A stretch of 64,000 bases of DNA from Myxococcaceae bacterium JPH2 (GCA_016458225.1 JAEMGR010000023.1:124001-188000), one strand, 5' to 3'. Numbered from the stretch's first letter, positions 1 to 9,070 are shown. Notes: a model not told the origin generated them from the letters alone. Numbers and translations are program-made.

Positions 1-2
1 CC

Positions 3-80
3 GTGCAGGTGTACGCGGGCCCCGGGCCCGAGCAGCGCTTCACGCAGGGCCCTCGGGAGGACGTGCGCGATGGCGGGTGA
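3..80 (+). CDS. 3' end of an upstream gene (partial)
   Basis: An open frame enters from the left edge and ends in TGA at 78-80. Its last residues read VQVYAGPGPEQRFTQGPRED followed by a few more. It overlaps the start of the next gene by 11 bases, a common arrangement for co-transcribed genes here. Too little is visible to name the protein. It could also be non-coding sequence, but the codon composition (G/C at almost every third position) fits a real gene tail. Confidence 0.45.
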   Translation: MQVYAGPGPEQRFTQGPREDVRDGG

Positions 81-1869
81 GCCCGAGCTTCGGAACCTGC
101 CCGCCCCGCTGGAGCCCGAGCCCGTCGCGCGGCGCGTGCGCGAGCGAGGCAGCGCCACGGCGACCAAGCCGCACCACCACGCGGACATGGTGCGCTGGCT
201 TCATCCCGCGCAGGTGTTCCGCACGGGGTTGGACGCGCTCGTGTCCACGGTGTTCGGCTCGCGCGCGGACCTGCGGCTCATCGAGGCGGTGGTGCGCCCG
301 CAAGAGCCCTACTTCGACTATTCGAGCGAGGCGGCGCCGAACGGCGAGTTCTGGCTCGACTACGTGTCGGACATCGGGGACGGCTGGGACTCCACGTACA
401 CGGTGGCGCGGCTCCTGGCGCTGCCCGAGCTGAACCTGCCGGTGCGCGGCGGCACGGCCGCGCACGCGACGAAGCGCGGCCGGGTGCTCGTGTTCGGCGG
501 AGACCAGGTGTACCCGGGCGCCAGCCGCGAGGTGTACGAGGAGCGCATGGTGCAGCCCTACGAGGCCGCCATGCGCCGCTCGCAGCCGCCGAACCAGCCG
601 GACCTGTTCGTCATCCCAGGCAACCACGACTGGTACGACGGGCTGTCTGCCTTCATGCGCCTGTTCTGCGCGCAGCGGTGGGTGGCCGGGCGTCGCACGC
701 GCCAGAGCCGCAGCTACTTCGCGCTGAAGCTGCCGCAGTCGTGGTGGCTCATCGGCACCGACGTGCAGCTCAACAGCGACATCGACGTGCCCCAGGTCGA
801 GTACTTCCGCCACGTGGCGCAGCAGATGGGGCCCGAGGACCGCGTCATCCTCTGCAACGCGGAGCCGGCGTGGATCATGGCCGCGTCCACGCGGCGCAAG
901 GGCAGCTACCTGGAGAACAACCTGGAGTACCTCCAGGAGAAGGTGCTGGGCCGGCGCATCAGCGTCTTCCTCGCCGGCGACCTGCACCACTACCGCCGCC
1001 ACGAGGACGCCGCGGGCCGGCAGAAAATCACCGCGGGCGGAGGCGGCGCCTTCCTGCACCCCACGCACGCGCCCGCCGCGCCCGTGCTGCGCGACGGCTA
1101 CAAGCTCCAGAAGAGCTTCCCGGATGAGAAGACTTCGCGGAAGCTCGCGCGCAAGAACCTGATGCTCATCCGCTACAGCCCCGGGTTCGGCGTCATCACC
1201 GGCACGCTGTACCTGCTCATGGCGCTGGCGGCCTACGCGGAGGTGGGCTCGCTGGGCCTGTCGCAGCTCCCCGAGGTGCTGACCGCGGTGGCCAACAACA
1301 TGGTGAACCGGCCGTGGACGCTCGCGCTGGGGCTCGTCACCATCGGCGGGCTCATCTCGCTGGCGGACGCGGCGTTCGGCAAGTGGCGCGCGCTGGTGGG
1401 CGCGGTGCATGGCCTCAGTCACATCCTCGCGGCGTTCCTCGTGTCATGGGGCGGCACGTACCTGACGGTGAGCAAGCTGGGCATCTGCCCGGTGCTCACC
1501 GCGGATGGCTCGCATTGCGCGGACGGGTGGATGCACCTGGCCGGCAAGTTCCTCTTCTCGTGCACCTTCACGTTCCTGGGCGGCTTCCTCGTCGGGCCGT
1601 TCCTCGTGGGGCTGTACCTGTGGCTGAGCGTCAACGTCTTCGGCGCGCACTCCAACGAGGCGTTCGGCTCGCTCGCCCTGCCTGACTACAAGAACTTCCT
1701 CAGGCTGCGCATCGACGCGGACGGACGGCTCACGGTGTTCCCGGTGGGCATCGAGCGCGTGGCGCGCCAGTGGAAGCCCACCGGCGCGGGGCCTGGCTCA
1801 CCCGCCTTCGACCCGGACGACCCGAAGGCCACCGACCCCGTGCTCATCGAGCCACCGCTGCGCCTGTAG
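70..1869 (+). CDS. Calcineurin-like metallophosphoesterase with C-terminal membrane segments
   Basis: A 599-residue protein. The first half is a metallophosphoesterase domain. The motifs GGDQVYPG (about residue 140), GNHDWYDG (about 184) and GDLHHYRRH (about 305) carry the Asp, Asn and His residues that bind the two metals in this superfamily. The second half holds at least four hydrophobic segments (roughly 370-390, 415-430, 450-470 and 495-520), so the enzyme is anchored in the membrane. The start is supported by GGGAGG about ten bases upstream. Its substrate cannot be read from the sequence; members hydrolyse phosphomono- or diesters. It may be co-transcribed with the upstream fragment, whose stop it overlaps. 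The enzyme class is sure, the biological role unknown. Confidence 0.88.
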   Translation: MAGEPELRNLPAPLEPEPVARRVRERGSATATKPHHHADMVRWLHPAQVFRTGLDALVSTVFGSRADLRLIEAVVRPQEPYFDYSSEAAPNGEFWLDYVSDIGDGWDSTYTVARLLALPELNLPVRGGTAAHATKRGRVLVFGGDQVYPGASREVYEERMVQPYEAAMRRSQPPNQPDLFVIPGNHDWYDGLSAFMRLFCAQRWVAGRRTRQSRSYFALKLPQSWWLIGTDVQLNSDIDVPQVEYFRHVAQQMGPEDRVILCNAEPAWIMAASTRRKGSYLENNLEYLQEKVLGRRISVFLAGDLHHYRRHEDAAGRQKITAGGGGAFLHPTHAPAAPVLRDGYKLQKSFPDEKTSRKLARKNLMLIRYSPGFGVITGTLYLLMALAAYAEVGSLGLSQLPEVLTAVANNMVNRPWTLALGLVTIGGLISLADAAFGKWRALVGAVHGLSHILAAFLVSWGGTYLTVSKLGICPVLTADGSHCADGWMHLAGKFLFSCTFTFLGGFLVGPFLVGLYLWLSVNVFGAHSNEAFGSLALPDYKNFLRLRIDADGRLTVFPVGIERVARQWKPTGAGPGSPAFDPDDPKATDPVLIEPPLRL

Positions 1870-1877
1870 GCGACGGA

Positions 1878-1905
1878 CGCGCGGCGCTGGACTGGTCGCC
1901 GCGCG
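1878..1905 (+). terminator. Strong hairpin after the metallophosphoesterase gene
   Basis: A perfect nine-base stem CGCGCGGCG / CGCCGCGCG (1878-1886 and 1897-1905) with a ten-base loop begins nine bases after the stop codon. No T-tract follows. It is a plausible transcription terminator in a high-GC genome, though it could instead be a 3' stability hairpin. Confidence 0.5.
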
Positions 1906-1928
1906 GCATTCGCTGCTAGAGCGAGCCC

Positions 1929-3572
1929 ATGCGCTTCCCTCGCTGCGTGTCCCTGCTCGGCGTGGCCCTGCTGTCCGCCTGCGCCAACACCGCGCCGAAT
2001 CCCGAGCCGCAACCGCTGTCCCCGAACGCGTCCCTCACCCTCATGCCTCCCGAGGGCGCGGCGTGGCACCGGGGCGCGGTCTTCTACGAGGTCTTCGTCC
2101 GCAGCTTCCAGGACTCCAACGGCGACGGCGTGGGAGACCTGCCCGGCCTCACCTCGCGGCTCGACTACCTGCGCGACCTGGGCGTGGATGCGCTGTGGTT
2201 GATGCCGGTGTTCGCCTCGCCCAGCTACCACGGCTACGACGTCACGGATTACGAACGCATCCAGCCGGACTACGGCACGCTCGCGGACTTCCAGACGCTG
2301 TGCGACGAGGCCCACAAGCGCGGCCTGCGCGTCATCCTCGACTTCGTCATCAACCACACCAGCGCGCAGCACCCGTGGTTCGTCGACTCGGCCGCTTCGC
2401 CCACCTCGGCGCACCGGGACTGGTACGTCTGGCGCGACCGCAACCTCGGCTGGAATCAGCCCTGGAGCGTCTACGCGAGCGACCCGACGTGGCACCTGCT
2501 CCATGGCGCGTACTTCTACGGCGTCTTCTGGAGCGGGATGCCGGACCTCAACCTCGCCACGCCCGCGGTGCGCGACGAGGTGAAGCGCCTGGCCTCGCTG
2601 TGGCTGTCGCGCGGCGCGGATGGCTTCCGCCTGGACGCGGCCCGCTACCTCATCGAGACGGGCGGCGGCCCGGGCCAGTCGGACACGCCCGAGACGCACG
2701 CCTTCTGGAAGGAACTCGCCGCGCACGTGCACGCCGTCAAACCCGACGCGGTGCTCGTGGGCGAGAACTGGAGCGACACCTCCGTCATCGCCACGTACTA
2801 CGGCGACACCACGCGCGTGCCCGGTGGGGACGAGCTGCCCCTCAACTTCAACTTCCCCATGTCCGAGCGCATCATCGCGGCGCTCGGCGCGGGGGACGCG
2901 AGCGGCATCGCGGGGAAGCTCATCGACATGGCCGCGCGCTACCCCGTGGGCGTGGCCGACGCGCCCTTCCTCACCAACCACGACATGGTCCGGCTGGCCA
3001 CCCAGCTCCAGGGCGACTCCCTCAAGCTGGGCACCGCCGCCGCGCTGCTGCTCACGCTGCCGGGCGCGCCCTTCCTGTACTACGGCGAGGAAGTGGGGCT
3101 CGCCAACGGCGCGGGCAACAACGACGAGGCCAAGCGCACGCCCATGCCCTGGGACGCGAGCGCGGGCGGTGGCTTCACCTCGGGCACGCCGTGGTACGGC
3201 TTCTCCCAAGGCCGAGACACCGCCAACGTCGCGGCCCAGCGCGGCGTCACCGGCTCCCTGCTGTCGCGCTATCAGTCCCTGCTGCGCGCGCGCCACGGCT
3301 CGGCCGCGCTCACGAAGGGCGGGCTGAAGCTCCTCACGCCCCCCAACGGCGCCTCGCCCTTGCTTGCCTACGTGCGCTTCTCGGGCGAGGAGCAGGTGCT
3401 GGTGGTGCACAACCTCTCCGGCGCGCTCGTCACCAGCGGCGCCCTCCCTGTCATCGGTGACACCGCGGAGCCGCTCTTCACGGACCGGGACGTCCCCGCG
3501 CCCACGGGAGGCACGGGCGAGTGGCGCGTGCGCCTGCCCGCCCATGCCACCGGCGTCTGGCGGCTGCGCTGA
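1929..3572 (+). CDS. GH13 alpha-amylase-family lipoprotein
   Basis: A 547-residue glycoside hydrolase of family 13 acting on alpha-glucans. The signal peptide ends in a lipobox (LLSAC), so it should be lipid-anchored. The (beta/alpha)8 barrel shows the usual blocks: FVRSFQDSNGDGVGD, DFVINHTS, GFRLDAARY with the nucleophile Asp at about 236, VGENW with the acid Glu at about 279, and TNHD with the transition-state Asp at about 352. A C-terminal beta domain follows. The EVFVRSF and GDGVGDLPG patterns resemble the oligo-1,6-glucosidase/trehalose synthase/maltogenic branch, but exact specificity cannot be assigned. It lies 12 kb from the main maltodextrin locus and is probably a stand-alone unit. 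Confidence 0.92.
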   Translation: MRFPRCVSLLGVALLSACANTAPNPEPQPLSPNASLTLMPPEGAAWHRGAVFYEVFVRSFQDSNGDGVGDLPGLTSRLDYLRDLGVDALWLMPVFASPSYHGYDVTDYERIQPDYGTLADFQTLCDEAHKRGLRVILDFVINHTSAQHPWFVDSAASPTSAHRDWYVWRDRNLGWNQPWSVYASDPTWHLLHGAYFYGVFWSGMPDLNLATPAVRDEVKRLASLWLSRGADGFRLDAARYLIETGGGPGQSDTPETHAFWKELAAHVHAVKPDAVLVGENWSDTSVIATYYGDTTRVPGGDELPLNFNFPMSERIIAALGAGDASGIAGKLIDMAARYPVGVADAPFLTNHDMVRLATQLQGDSLKLGTAAALLLTLPGAPFLYYGEEVGLANGAGNNDEAKRTPMPWDASAGGGFTSGTPWYGFSQGRDTANVAAQRGVTGSLLSRYQSLLRARHGSAALTKGGLKLLTPPNGASPLLAYVRFSGEEQVLVVHNLSGALVTSGALPVIGDTAEPLFTDRDVPAPTGGTGEWRVRLPAHATGVWRLR

Positions 3573-3614
3573 GCCCGACGCGCGAGATGCGTTCCAACCA
3601 GACGACCCGTCAGG

Positions 3615-3995
3615 TCAGCGCGGATCGAAGCACGTCACGTGGCCATTCGAGGCCGAGCACATGCCGCTCGGCGTCTGGGCGCACTTGACCTCGCCATAAT
3701 TGGCCACGCAGGCATAGCCGCACGCCGTCGAGCCGTAGTTGCTGAGGCACTGGGCCCGGGGATACTCGGCCCCGTGCTCGCGGCGGTGACCCCTCCTGGG
3801 CGGGTCCCAGCACACCACCTCGCCATAGTTGGCGGTGCAGACGCCCTCCTCCGTCTGGGCGCACTTCACCTGCGCGTAGTTCGCCACGCAGTGGTACCCG
3901 CAGGCGGTCTTCCCGAAGTTGCTCACGCACCGAGGCTCTTCGGCCCTCGCGGAGACCCCACACAGCAACAGCGCCAACACCACGATGCGGCTCAT
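3615..3995 (-). CDS. Secreted Cys-rich protein with two tandem repeats
   Basis: A 126-residue protein beginning with a clear signal peptide (MSRIVVLALLLCGVSARAEE). An upstream in-frame start exists, but this ATG precedes the signal peptide and has GGGAG upstream. The mature protein is two copies of one module of about 50 residues: C(V/L)SN(F/Y)G-TACGY-CVANY, then VKCAQT and a closing C-DP motif. Each copy has six cysteines at matching positions, suggesting disulfide-stabilised, independently folded units outside the cytoplasm. I know similar short Cys-rich repeat proteins in myxobacteria but no assigned function. It is divergent from the Cry-like gene next door, with a shared 220-base intergenic region. 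Confidence 0.8.
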   Translation of the reverse strand: MSRIVVLALLLCGVSARAEEPRCVSNFGKTACGYHCVANYAQVKCAQTEEGVCTANYGEVVCWDPPRRGHRREHGAEYPRAQCLSNYGSTACGYACVANYGEVKCAQTPSGMCSASNGHVTCFDPR

Positions 3996-4215
3996 TCGCT
4001 TGCTCCCGAGGAAATGCGGCCCGGGCCGCGCAGACGCACGCGCGGTGCGCTTATTCACGCGCCACGCGACGTCGACAACGCAGGTGCGTCCCGGCATGAC
4101 GCAAACCCGCCCCCATTCCGCCACCGCCCCAGGCGCACGCCCTCTGGCCCGACATTGGGCCCATGGCTTGCACAAGCGCCCCGGCCGAACGCATCCACCA
4201 CCTTTGGGGGGCACC

Positions 4216-5862
4216 ATGCCGAGCACGAGCGCATCCGGAACCTGGGTCCAATTCTTCGACATGTGGGGCTATCAGCACGCGTACATCAACTTCACCGGCG
4301 CCCAGAGCGTGCCGGAGCTGGACGACTACAACTTCACCCTGTTTGGCTTCAGCTCGCCGAACGGCGCCAAGGTGGGCGACCACATCGAGTCCCTGGTCAC
4401 CGGCCCCCAGACCTGGCTGATTGTCTACGAGGACGAGGACTACAACGAGAAACACTCGGACAAGAAGAAGCTGTATTTCGGCCCCAACTCCCTGGTGAGC
4501 GACCTGAAGGGTCAGTTCAACCTGGGGGACAACATCGACAGCTTCCAGATGTACAGCTCGCAGCCCTCGGGCTGGCCGGGCGTGTCCAAGGCCACCAACG
4601 GCACCGTCACGCAGCTCGCGGTGGTCGACGGGGAGGAGACCTTCGCCACGGTCGCCAGCGACATGGAGGACCTGGTCGGCGCGCTCATCAACCTCATCCC
4701 AGACATCGGCGGCTTCCTGGGGGACCTGCTGGACATCTTCTGGCCCTCGACCACCAACGTCAACGCCGTGTGGGAGGCCATCCAGCGCTTCGTCGTGAAG
4801 GCTGTCTTCACCGGGGTCGAGTCCTCGGTGATGAGTTCCATCGAGGATGAGTTCACGGGCATCCTCAATTCCATCAAGTTGTATCTGAATGACGGGAGCT
4901 ACGACGAATACGACACCCTGTGCCAGCTCCTCGCGGACCGGGCCTCGTACTTCACGTACAACGCCAACTATCCCGCGTCGCAGTACCCCACGCAGAAGCT
5001 GCCGTACACGTCCGCGTACTTCACGGTGGCCCTGGCCATCTACAGCGCGCGCTGGCGCTACTTCGATCAAATCTACAGCTCGGCGCCCTGGTACAGCACC
5101 GAGGGCGCCCAGAAGCGCGCGGCCTACCAGCAGGCGGCGGACACCCTGCTGACAGACGCGACCGCCGCGCTGAAGGTGATGGCGAAGCAGGCCTTCCTGG
5201 AGCAGCAGGCGTGGGCCCAGGGTCAGAACAAGTTCAACGACGCGGAGAAGTTCCTCTACACGCAGCAGTTCGTCGTCAACGTGCTGGGCTGGCTGAACCT
5301 CTCCTACATGTGGCCGTGCTTCGGCTCCACGGGACAGGCGCCGGTCGAGAACTCCGTGCACGCGGTGACGGGTCCGCTGGGCGGCGCGAGGAACGTGTCG
5401 GGCGGAGGCCACGAGAAGGACGCCGCCACCAACGACCAGGACGTCACCCGCATCCTGCTGCGCTCGGGCAGCCGGGTGGACTGCCTCCAGATTTGGATTG
5501 ATGGCGTCCAGCAGCCGATGCGCGGCACGGCGAGCGGCAGCGACGTCTGCGACGTCACCCTCTCGGCGGGCGAGTACGTCATCGCGGCCTTCGGGTACGG
5601 CGGGAACATCGACTCGGGCTCCATCAATCAAATCTACCTGCGCACCAACCTGGGCCGGCAGTTCGGCGGCGGCGCGCCGGCGAGCACGATGTTCCAATCC
5701 CTCTCACCCCAGGGTGTCGGCGCGTGCCTGTCTGGATTCACCAGCGCGCTGCAGGGCTCCACGCTCAACAGCGTGTCGTTCATCTGGCGCTTCGAGACGC
5801 CCACCACGCCCGGGTTCAACCCCATCGCGTGGCTGGACCTCCCCGGGCTCACGGGCGGGTAG
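4216..5862 (+). CDS. Candidate pore-forming toxin: crystallin + Cry endotoxin N-domain + jacalin lectin
   Basis: A 548-residue protein without a signal peptide. The start is set by a G-rich Shine-Dalgarno at 4205-4211; the longer frame upstream lacks coding character. Three regions are visible. Residues 8-113 contain two betagamma-crystallin-like Greek-key motifs, ending in DHIESL and DNIDSF, close to the family's calcium-site pattern. Residues 148-365 are helical and match the start of Cry delta-endotoxin domain I: a hydrophobic GALINLIPDIGGFLGDLL run, the IFWPS motif, then W-AI-RFV and long amphipathic helices. Residues 384-526 resemble a jacalin lectin (GPLGG, VDCLQIWIDG, LSAGEYVIAAFGYGG, YLRTNLGRQFGGG). 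Inference: a lectin-guided membrane-permeabilising toxin, perhaps against eukaryotes or prey. The jacalin and Cry-like calls are good by eye; the crystallin call is tentative. Confidence 0.72.
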   Translation: MPSTSASGTWVQFFDMWGYQHAYINFTGAQSVPELDDYNFTLFGFSSPNGAKVGDHIESLVTGPQTWLIVYEDEDYNEKHSDKKKLYFGPNSLVSDLKGQFNLGDNIDSFQMYSSQPSGWPGVSKATNGTVTQLAVVDGEETFATVASDMEDLVGALINLIPDIGGFLGDLLDIFWPSTTNVNAVWEAIQRFVVKAVFTGVESSVMSSIEDEFTGILNSIKLYLNDGSYDEYDTLCQLLADRASYFTYNANYPASQYPTQKLPYTSAYFTVALAIYSARWRYFDQIYSSAPWYSTEGAQKRAAYQQAADTLLTDATAALKVMAKQAFLEQQAWAQGQNKFNDAEKFLYTQQFVVNVLGWLNLSYMWPCFGSTGQAPVENSVHAVTGPLGGARNVSGGGHEKDAATNDQDVTRILLRSGSRVDCLQIWIDGVQQPMRGTASGSDVCDVTLSAGEYVIAAFGYGGNIDSGSINQIYLRTNLGRQFGGGAPASTMFQSLSPQGVGACLSGFTSALQGSTLNSVSFIWRFETPTTPGFNPIAWLDLPGLTGG

Positions 5863-5871
5863 CCCCGCGCC

Positions 5872-6468
5872 TCACAGCGAGGGGAACGCCACCACCACGG
5901 AGCCCAGCTTGACCAGGTCGTAGGTCTCCACGCGGGTGAGCAGGTTCTTCTTCTGCGCGACCAGTTGCACGCGGAAGTCGATCTGCCGCGCCTCATGGTC
6001 CAGGAGCGCGTAGACCACGTAGAACCGCGCGCTCCGGACGCTCGTGTCCGGGTCCACGCTGAGCTGGACGTCGTTGGGGTCACTGCTGCTGTCCACCACG
6101 CACTTGAAGCCAGCGAGGGCATGCTCTCGCTGGGCCTCGGCGGTGGTGCGCGCCTCGTGGCGGATGAGGACCTTGTTGTCCTGGAACTTGTACCAGAGGC
6201 TGCAGCCACTCAGGTCCGCGGTGAAGAAGTACTCGATTTCGGCGGACGCCAGGCTGATCTCGCAGCGGGTGAAGGCGCCGTTCGCCCACGGAAGGTAGTG
6301 GGCGTTCGGCGTGGTGCTGACCGTGAGGGCGGCAATCTCTCGGTCGGTCACCTGCTTCCCATCCCCGTCGCGATCCGTGAACGCGACCGCGAAGTTGCCC
6401 GAGCCGGGTGAGGGAACGGGCCCCACGATGAGGGGCTTCTGCTTCGCCTTGACCGATGTATTGCCCAT
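5872..6468 (-). CDS. Hypothetical protein next to the Cry-like toxin
   Basis: A 198-residue soluble protein that I do not recognise. It has no signal peptide or membrane segment. It contains an acidic FTDRDGDGKQ stretch near residue 30 that resembles a calcium-binding loop, and a conserved-looking core TADLSGCSLWYKF followed by VLIRHEART. It is convergent with the Cry-like gene, with only nine bases between the stops, so it is not in its operon. It could be an unrelated gene, a second toxin component or a protective partner; nothing in the sequence decides. The start is the only ATG near the 5' end and coding character is strong throughout. Confidence 0.7.
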   Translation of the reverse strand: MGNTSVKAKQKPLIVGPVPSPGSGNFAVAFTDRDGDGKQVTDREIAALTVSTTPNAHYLPWANGAFTRCEISLASAEIEYFFTADLSGCSLWYKFQDNKVLIRHEARTTAEAQREHALAGFKCVVDSSSDPNDVQLSVDPDTSVRSARFYVVYALLDHEARQIDFRVQLVAQKKNLLTRVETYDLVKLGSVVVAFPSL

Positions 6469-6550
6469 GAGTTGCCCGCCCCAGATGTACGGCGCCTCGC
6501 CGGACGCTAGGGAGGCTTCCCAGGACGGTCAAGGCACCCAGGCCTCGCGC

Positions 6551-7204
6551 TCAGTCGCGATCCGGAGCGCCCAGCGGAAAGTAGTGCCGGTAGGGTCGCG
6601 CCTCGTTGACCGCGCGCGCGAAGGAAGGCCGCGCCAGCAATCGCTTCCGGTAGGCCCACACCTGGGTGAAGTCCTCCGCGATGGGGTGAGTCCAGTCCGC
6701 GTAGAACAGGAATGGCGCGGCACCGCAGTCCGCCAGGCTGAAGTCATCACCCGCGGCCCACGTGCGGCCCACCATCCGCTGGTCGAGCCAGGCGTAGGCG
6801 GACTCAAGCTGCTTGCGCGCCTCGGCCACGCCATACGGGTCGCGGTTCGGCTCGGGGCGGATCCGATCGAAGACCACCCGCTGCTGGGGCGTGGAGATGT
6901 AGTTGTCGAAGAACCGGTCCATCATCCGCACCTCCAGCGCGGCCTTGGGGTCCTGGGGCAGCAGCCGCACGGGTCCCGGGTAGTAGAGCTGGAGGTACTC
7001 GATGACGCAGGTCGCCTCGATGATGGTGCGGTCCCCATCCACCAGGAGAGGGATGCGCTTCAGCGGCCAGAGCGCCGCGTGTTCCTGCGGCACTCCGGCG
7101 TCCTCCATCGAGCGGTAGTCGAAGGGTGTTCCATTCTCATACAGCGCGGTGAGCGCCTTCTGGCAGTAGGACGAGAACGGATGGGAATAGAGCTTCAAGG
7201 TCAT
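6551..7204 (-). CDS. Glutathione S-transferase family protein
   Basis: A 217-residue cytosolic protein of the glutathione S-transferase fold. The N-terminal thioredoxin-like domain shows LYSHPFSSYCQKALTAL, with Ser/Cys in the active-site turn, then KRIPLLVDGD (the cis-Pro of the glutathione site) and IIEATCVIEYL, the Glu-containing motif that contacts the gamma-glutamyl group. The all-helical C-terminal domain includes FSLADCGAAPFLF. It probably conjugates or reduces small electrophiles with glutathione. I chose the internal ATG at 7204 because it directly precedes the first beta-strand; the 29 residues upstream in the same frame do not look coding. Confidence 0.9.
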   Translation of the reverse strand: MTLKLYSHPFSSYCQKALTALYENGTPFDYRSMEDAGVPQEHAALWPLKRIPLLVDGDRTIIEATCVIEYLQLYYPGPVRLLPQDPKAALEVRMMDRFFDNYISTPQQRVVFDRIRPEPNRDPYGVAEARKQLESAYAWLDQRMVGRTWAAGDDFSLADCGAAPFLFYADWTHPIAEDFTQVWAYRKRLLARPSFARAVNEARPYRHYFPLGAPDRD

Positions 7205-7298
7205 GGGTGCGCCTCGCGGAAACGAACTGCACTGCCACGTCGAATGAGGCTCTCTGGAATCGACAGGTCCTCGCTCGAATTGTCGGCGCACCCGCCGT

Positions 7299-7318
7299 GA
7301 GCCCCAAGTCCGGGGCTC
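7299..7318 (-). terminator. Hairpin downstream of the GH114-like gene
   Basis: A perfect inverted repeat GAGCCCC / GGGGCTC (7299-7305 and 7312-7318) with a six-base loop lies 19 bases beyond the stop of the minus-strand lipoprotein gene and before the glutathione transferase. It has no T-run, so it is a possible rather than certain terminator. Confidence 0.4.
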
Positions 7319-7336
7319 CGGCGTCTCATCCTCGCG

Positions 7337-8824
7337 CTACTGAGGATCCCACCCCGCGTTCACCGTCATCCGGTCGAGCGCCCGTACCGAGACATACGGC
7401 ACGAAGCCCGCGGCGCGCGAGCGTGTATAGGCATCCGCGACATGCGCGGCCTGCACCGCGTAGTCCACCGTCAACACCAGCTTGCCGGCCGCGCGCACCC
7501 GCGCCGCGTTGGCGCGGTTCTCCGCGCACCAGTCCTGGCTGCACGCCGCGTCGTCGGACCAGTACATGTCCTCCATGGCCAACCCATCGATGGCGGCCAG
7601 ATAGCCGGCCTCGTCCACCAGTTCGGGAGAGTTCTGGGGCATGACGCGGAAGGACGGCTTGCGCGCCTTCGCGTACTGGCTGACGCGGGTGATGAGCGCC
7701 ACCATCTTCCGCGCGAGGTCCGCGCGGTTCGTGCCAGCGGCGTTGGCGGCGATCTCTTCGTAGGTGACGATCATGTCCAGGTAGCAACCATCGAAGCCGG
7801 CGGCGATGGCCTGATCGATGCGCCCCTGAACGATGGGCCACCAGCGCTCATCCCAGTACTTCACGTACTGCTCGGCGGGCCAGCCGGCCACGGCGCCCAG
7901 CTTGAGGTCGGCGGGCACCTGCGGCCACTCCGGCCGGGTGTCCTCGATGGCGCCGATCTCAAAGTACGCGAGCACCTGCTTGCCCGTGGCCTTCACGGCG
8001 GCGATCTCGCTGGCGCGGAAGTAGTCACTGGTGCCGTCGCGCGACAGATCGACGACCGCGAGGTCGAACTTCGAGCCGGCGATCTGATCCAGCTTCAAGT
8101 TGGCGTAGTTCGTGAGCTGATAGGTGAAGCTGGAGACGCCCGACCACGGCACGGGCGCCGTGCCCGCATCCAGGGCCGTTCCGGCATCCACCGTCGTTCC
8201 CGCGTCCACGGTCGTGCCGGCATCCGCGGGCTCACCCGCGTCCGTCCCGCTCGCGGGCTGGACGCGCACGACGAGCAGGTCGAGTTGGGACGAATCCCCC
8301 GTCGCGCTGGTGCCATAGCGAACGAGGAAGGGACCGCCGCTCGTGAAGCGCGCCAAGGGGCTGGGCAGCGCCAGCGCCGAGGCCGTCCACTTCCACGAGG
8401 TGGCGAACGTGTTGTCACCCAGCGCGACCCACGTGCTCGTCGAGTAGTCCCATGCCTCGAAGGTCCAGCGCATCTCCGCGCGCGAGGGACCTCGGTAGTT
8501 GATGCCGACCTCGGCCGCGGACAGCGCGACGCCGGACAGGGACGCGGGCAGCGCGAAGGAGCACGTCACCTGACTGTTGGGAGCGAACTCCACATACTCG
8601 GCCCAGCGGTCCTGCGTTCCGGAGAGCGTCTGCGTGGCCAACCCCGCGATGCCCTGTCCGGAGCCGATGCCACCGCGCAGGACCTGGAGGGCTCCACAGG
8701 TCAGGACCTGGCCCGCGAGCGGAGCGACCTCGCGCTTGTCTTCCTCGGGCGCATCCGGGGACTGCTGGCAAGCGCTGAGCACGGCCAGCAAAGGCAGTAC
8801 GAATCGAAGAGCAACGGTTCTCAA
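7337..8824 (-). CDS. GH114-like (endo-alpha-1,4-polygalactosaminidase / TM1410 family) lipoprotein
   Basis: About 495 residues. The best start is the TTG at 8824: AGGAG lies seven bases upstream and the signal peptide follows directly, ending in the lipobox VLSAC. Residues 25-180 look like a beta-sandwich of a surface protein. A linker of repeated DAGT units (encoded near 8150-8250) separates it from a C-terminal barrel with DLAVVDLSRDG, VLAYFEIGAIEDTRPEW, DGCYLDMIVTYEEI and GLAMEDMYWSDDA, which fit the GH114/TM1410 family acting on galactosamine-containing polysaccharides. It may degrade or remodel exopolysaccharide. The family call is good, the substrate inferred. Low-complexity DAG linkers are common in myxobacterial lipoproteins. 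Confidence 0.8.
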   Translation of the reverse strand: MRTVALRFVLPLLAVLSACQQSPDAPEEDKREVAPLAGQVLTCGALQVLRGGIGSGQGIAGLATQTLSGTQDRWAEYVEFAPNSQVTCSFALPASLSGVALSAAEVGINYRGPSRAEMRWTFEAWDYSTSTWVALGDNTFATSWKWTASALALPSPLARFTSGGPFLVRYGTSATGDSSQLDLLVVRVQPASGTDAGEPADAGTTVDAGTTVDAGTALDAGTAPVPWSGVSSFTYQLTNYANLKLDQIAGSKFDLAVVDLSRDGTSDYFRASEIAAVKATGKQVLAYFEIGAIEDTRPEWPQVPADLKLGAVAGWPAEQYVKYWDERWWPIVQGRIDQAIAAGFDGCYLDMIVTYEEIAANAAGTNRADLARKMVALITRVSQYAKARKPSFRVMPQNSPELVDEAGYLAAIDGLAMEDMYWSDDAACSQDWCAENRANAARVRAAGKLVLTVDYAVQAAHVADAYTRSRAAGFVPYVSVRALDRMTVNAGWDPQ

Positions 8825-9070
8825 AGATGGACTCCTGAGAGGGGGAGGCTCCAGGGGAGATGGAGCCGCACCCGGACGAACCGGGGCGCCCTTCCCTAAC
8901 CTGAGCGCTCGCCGCAGGCCATGGAAAGACAGACACCGTCGATTGGAACCCATCCGTGACCCGGAAGGTGCATTCCGGGCGGAAAGCTCTCTCAAGGCAC
9001 CCATGGGCACGCACGTCGGCGCACCTCGGGCACCTCCGTCAGCACAGGCCAAGCGGAGGGCGACTCCCGC

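Noticed and set aside
1686-3545. A 619-codon minus-strand frame
   Set aside because: Antisense to the GH13 lipoprotein gene, which shows all catalytic motifs.
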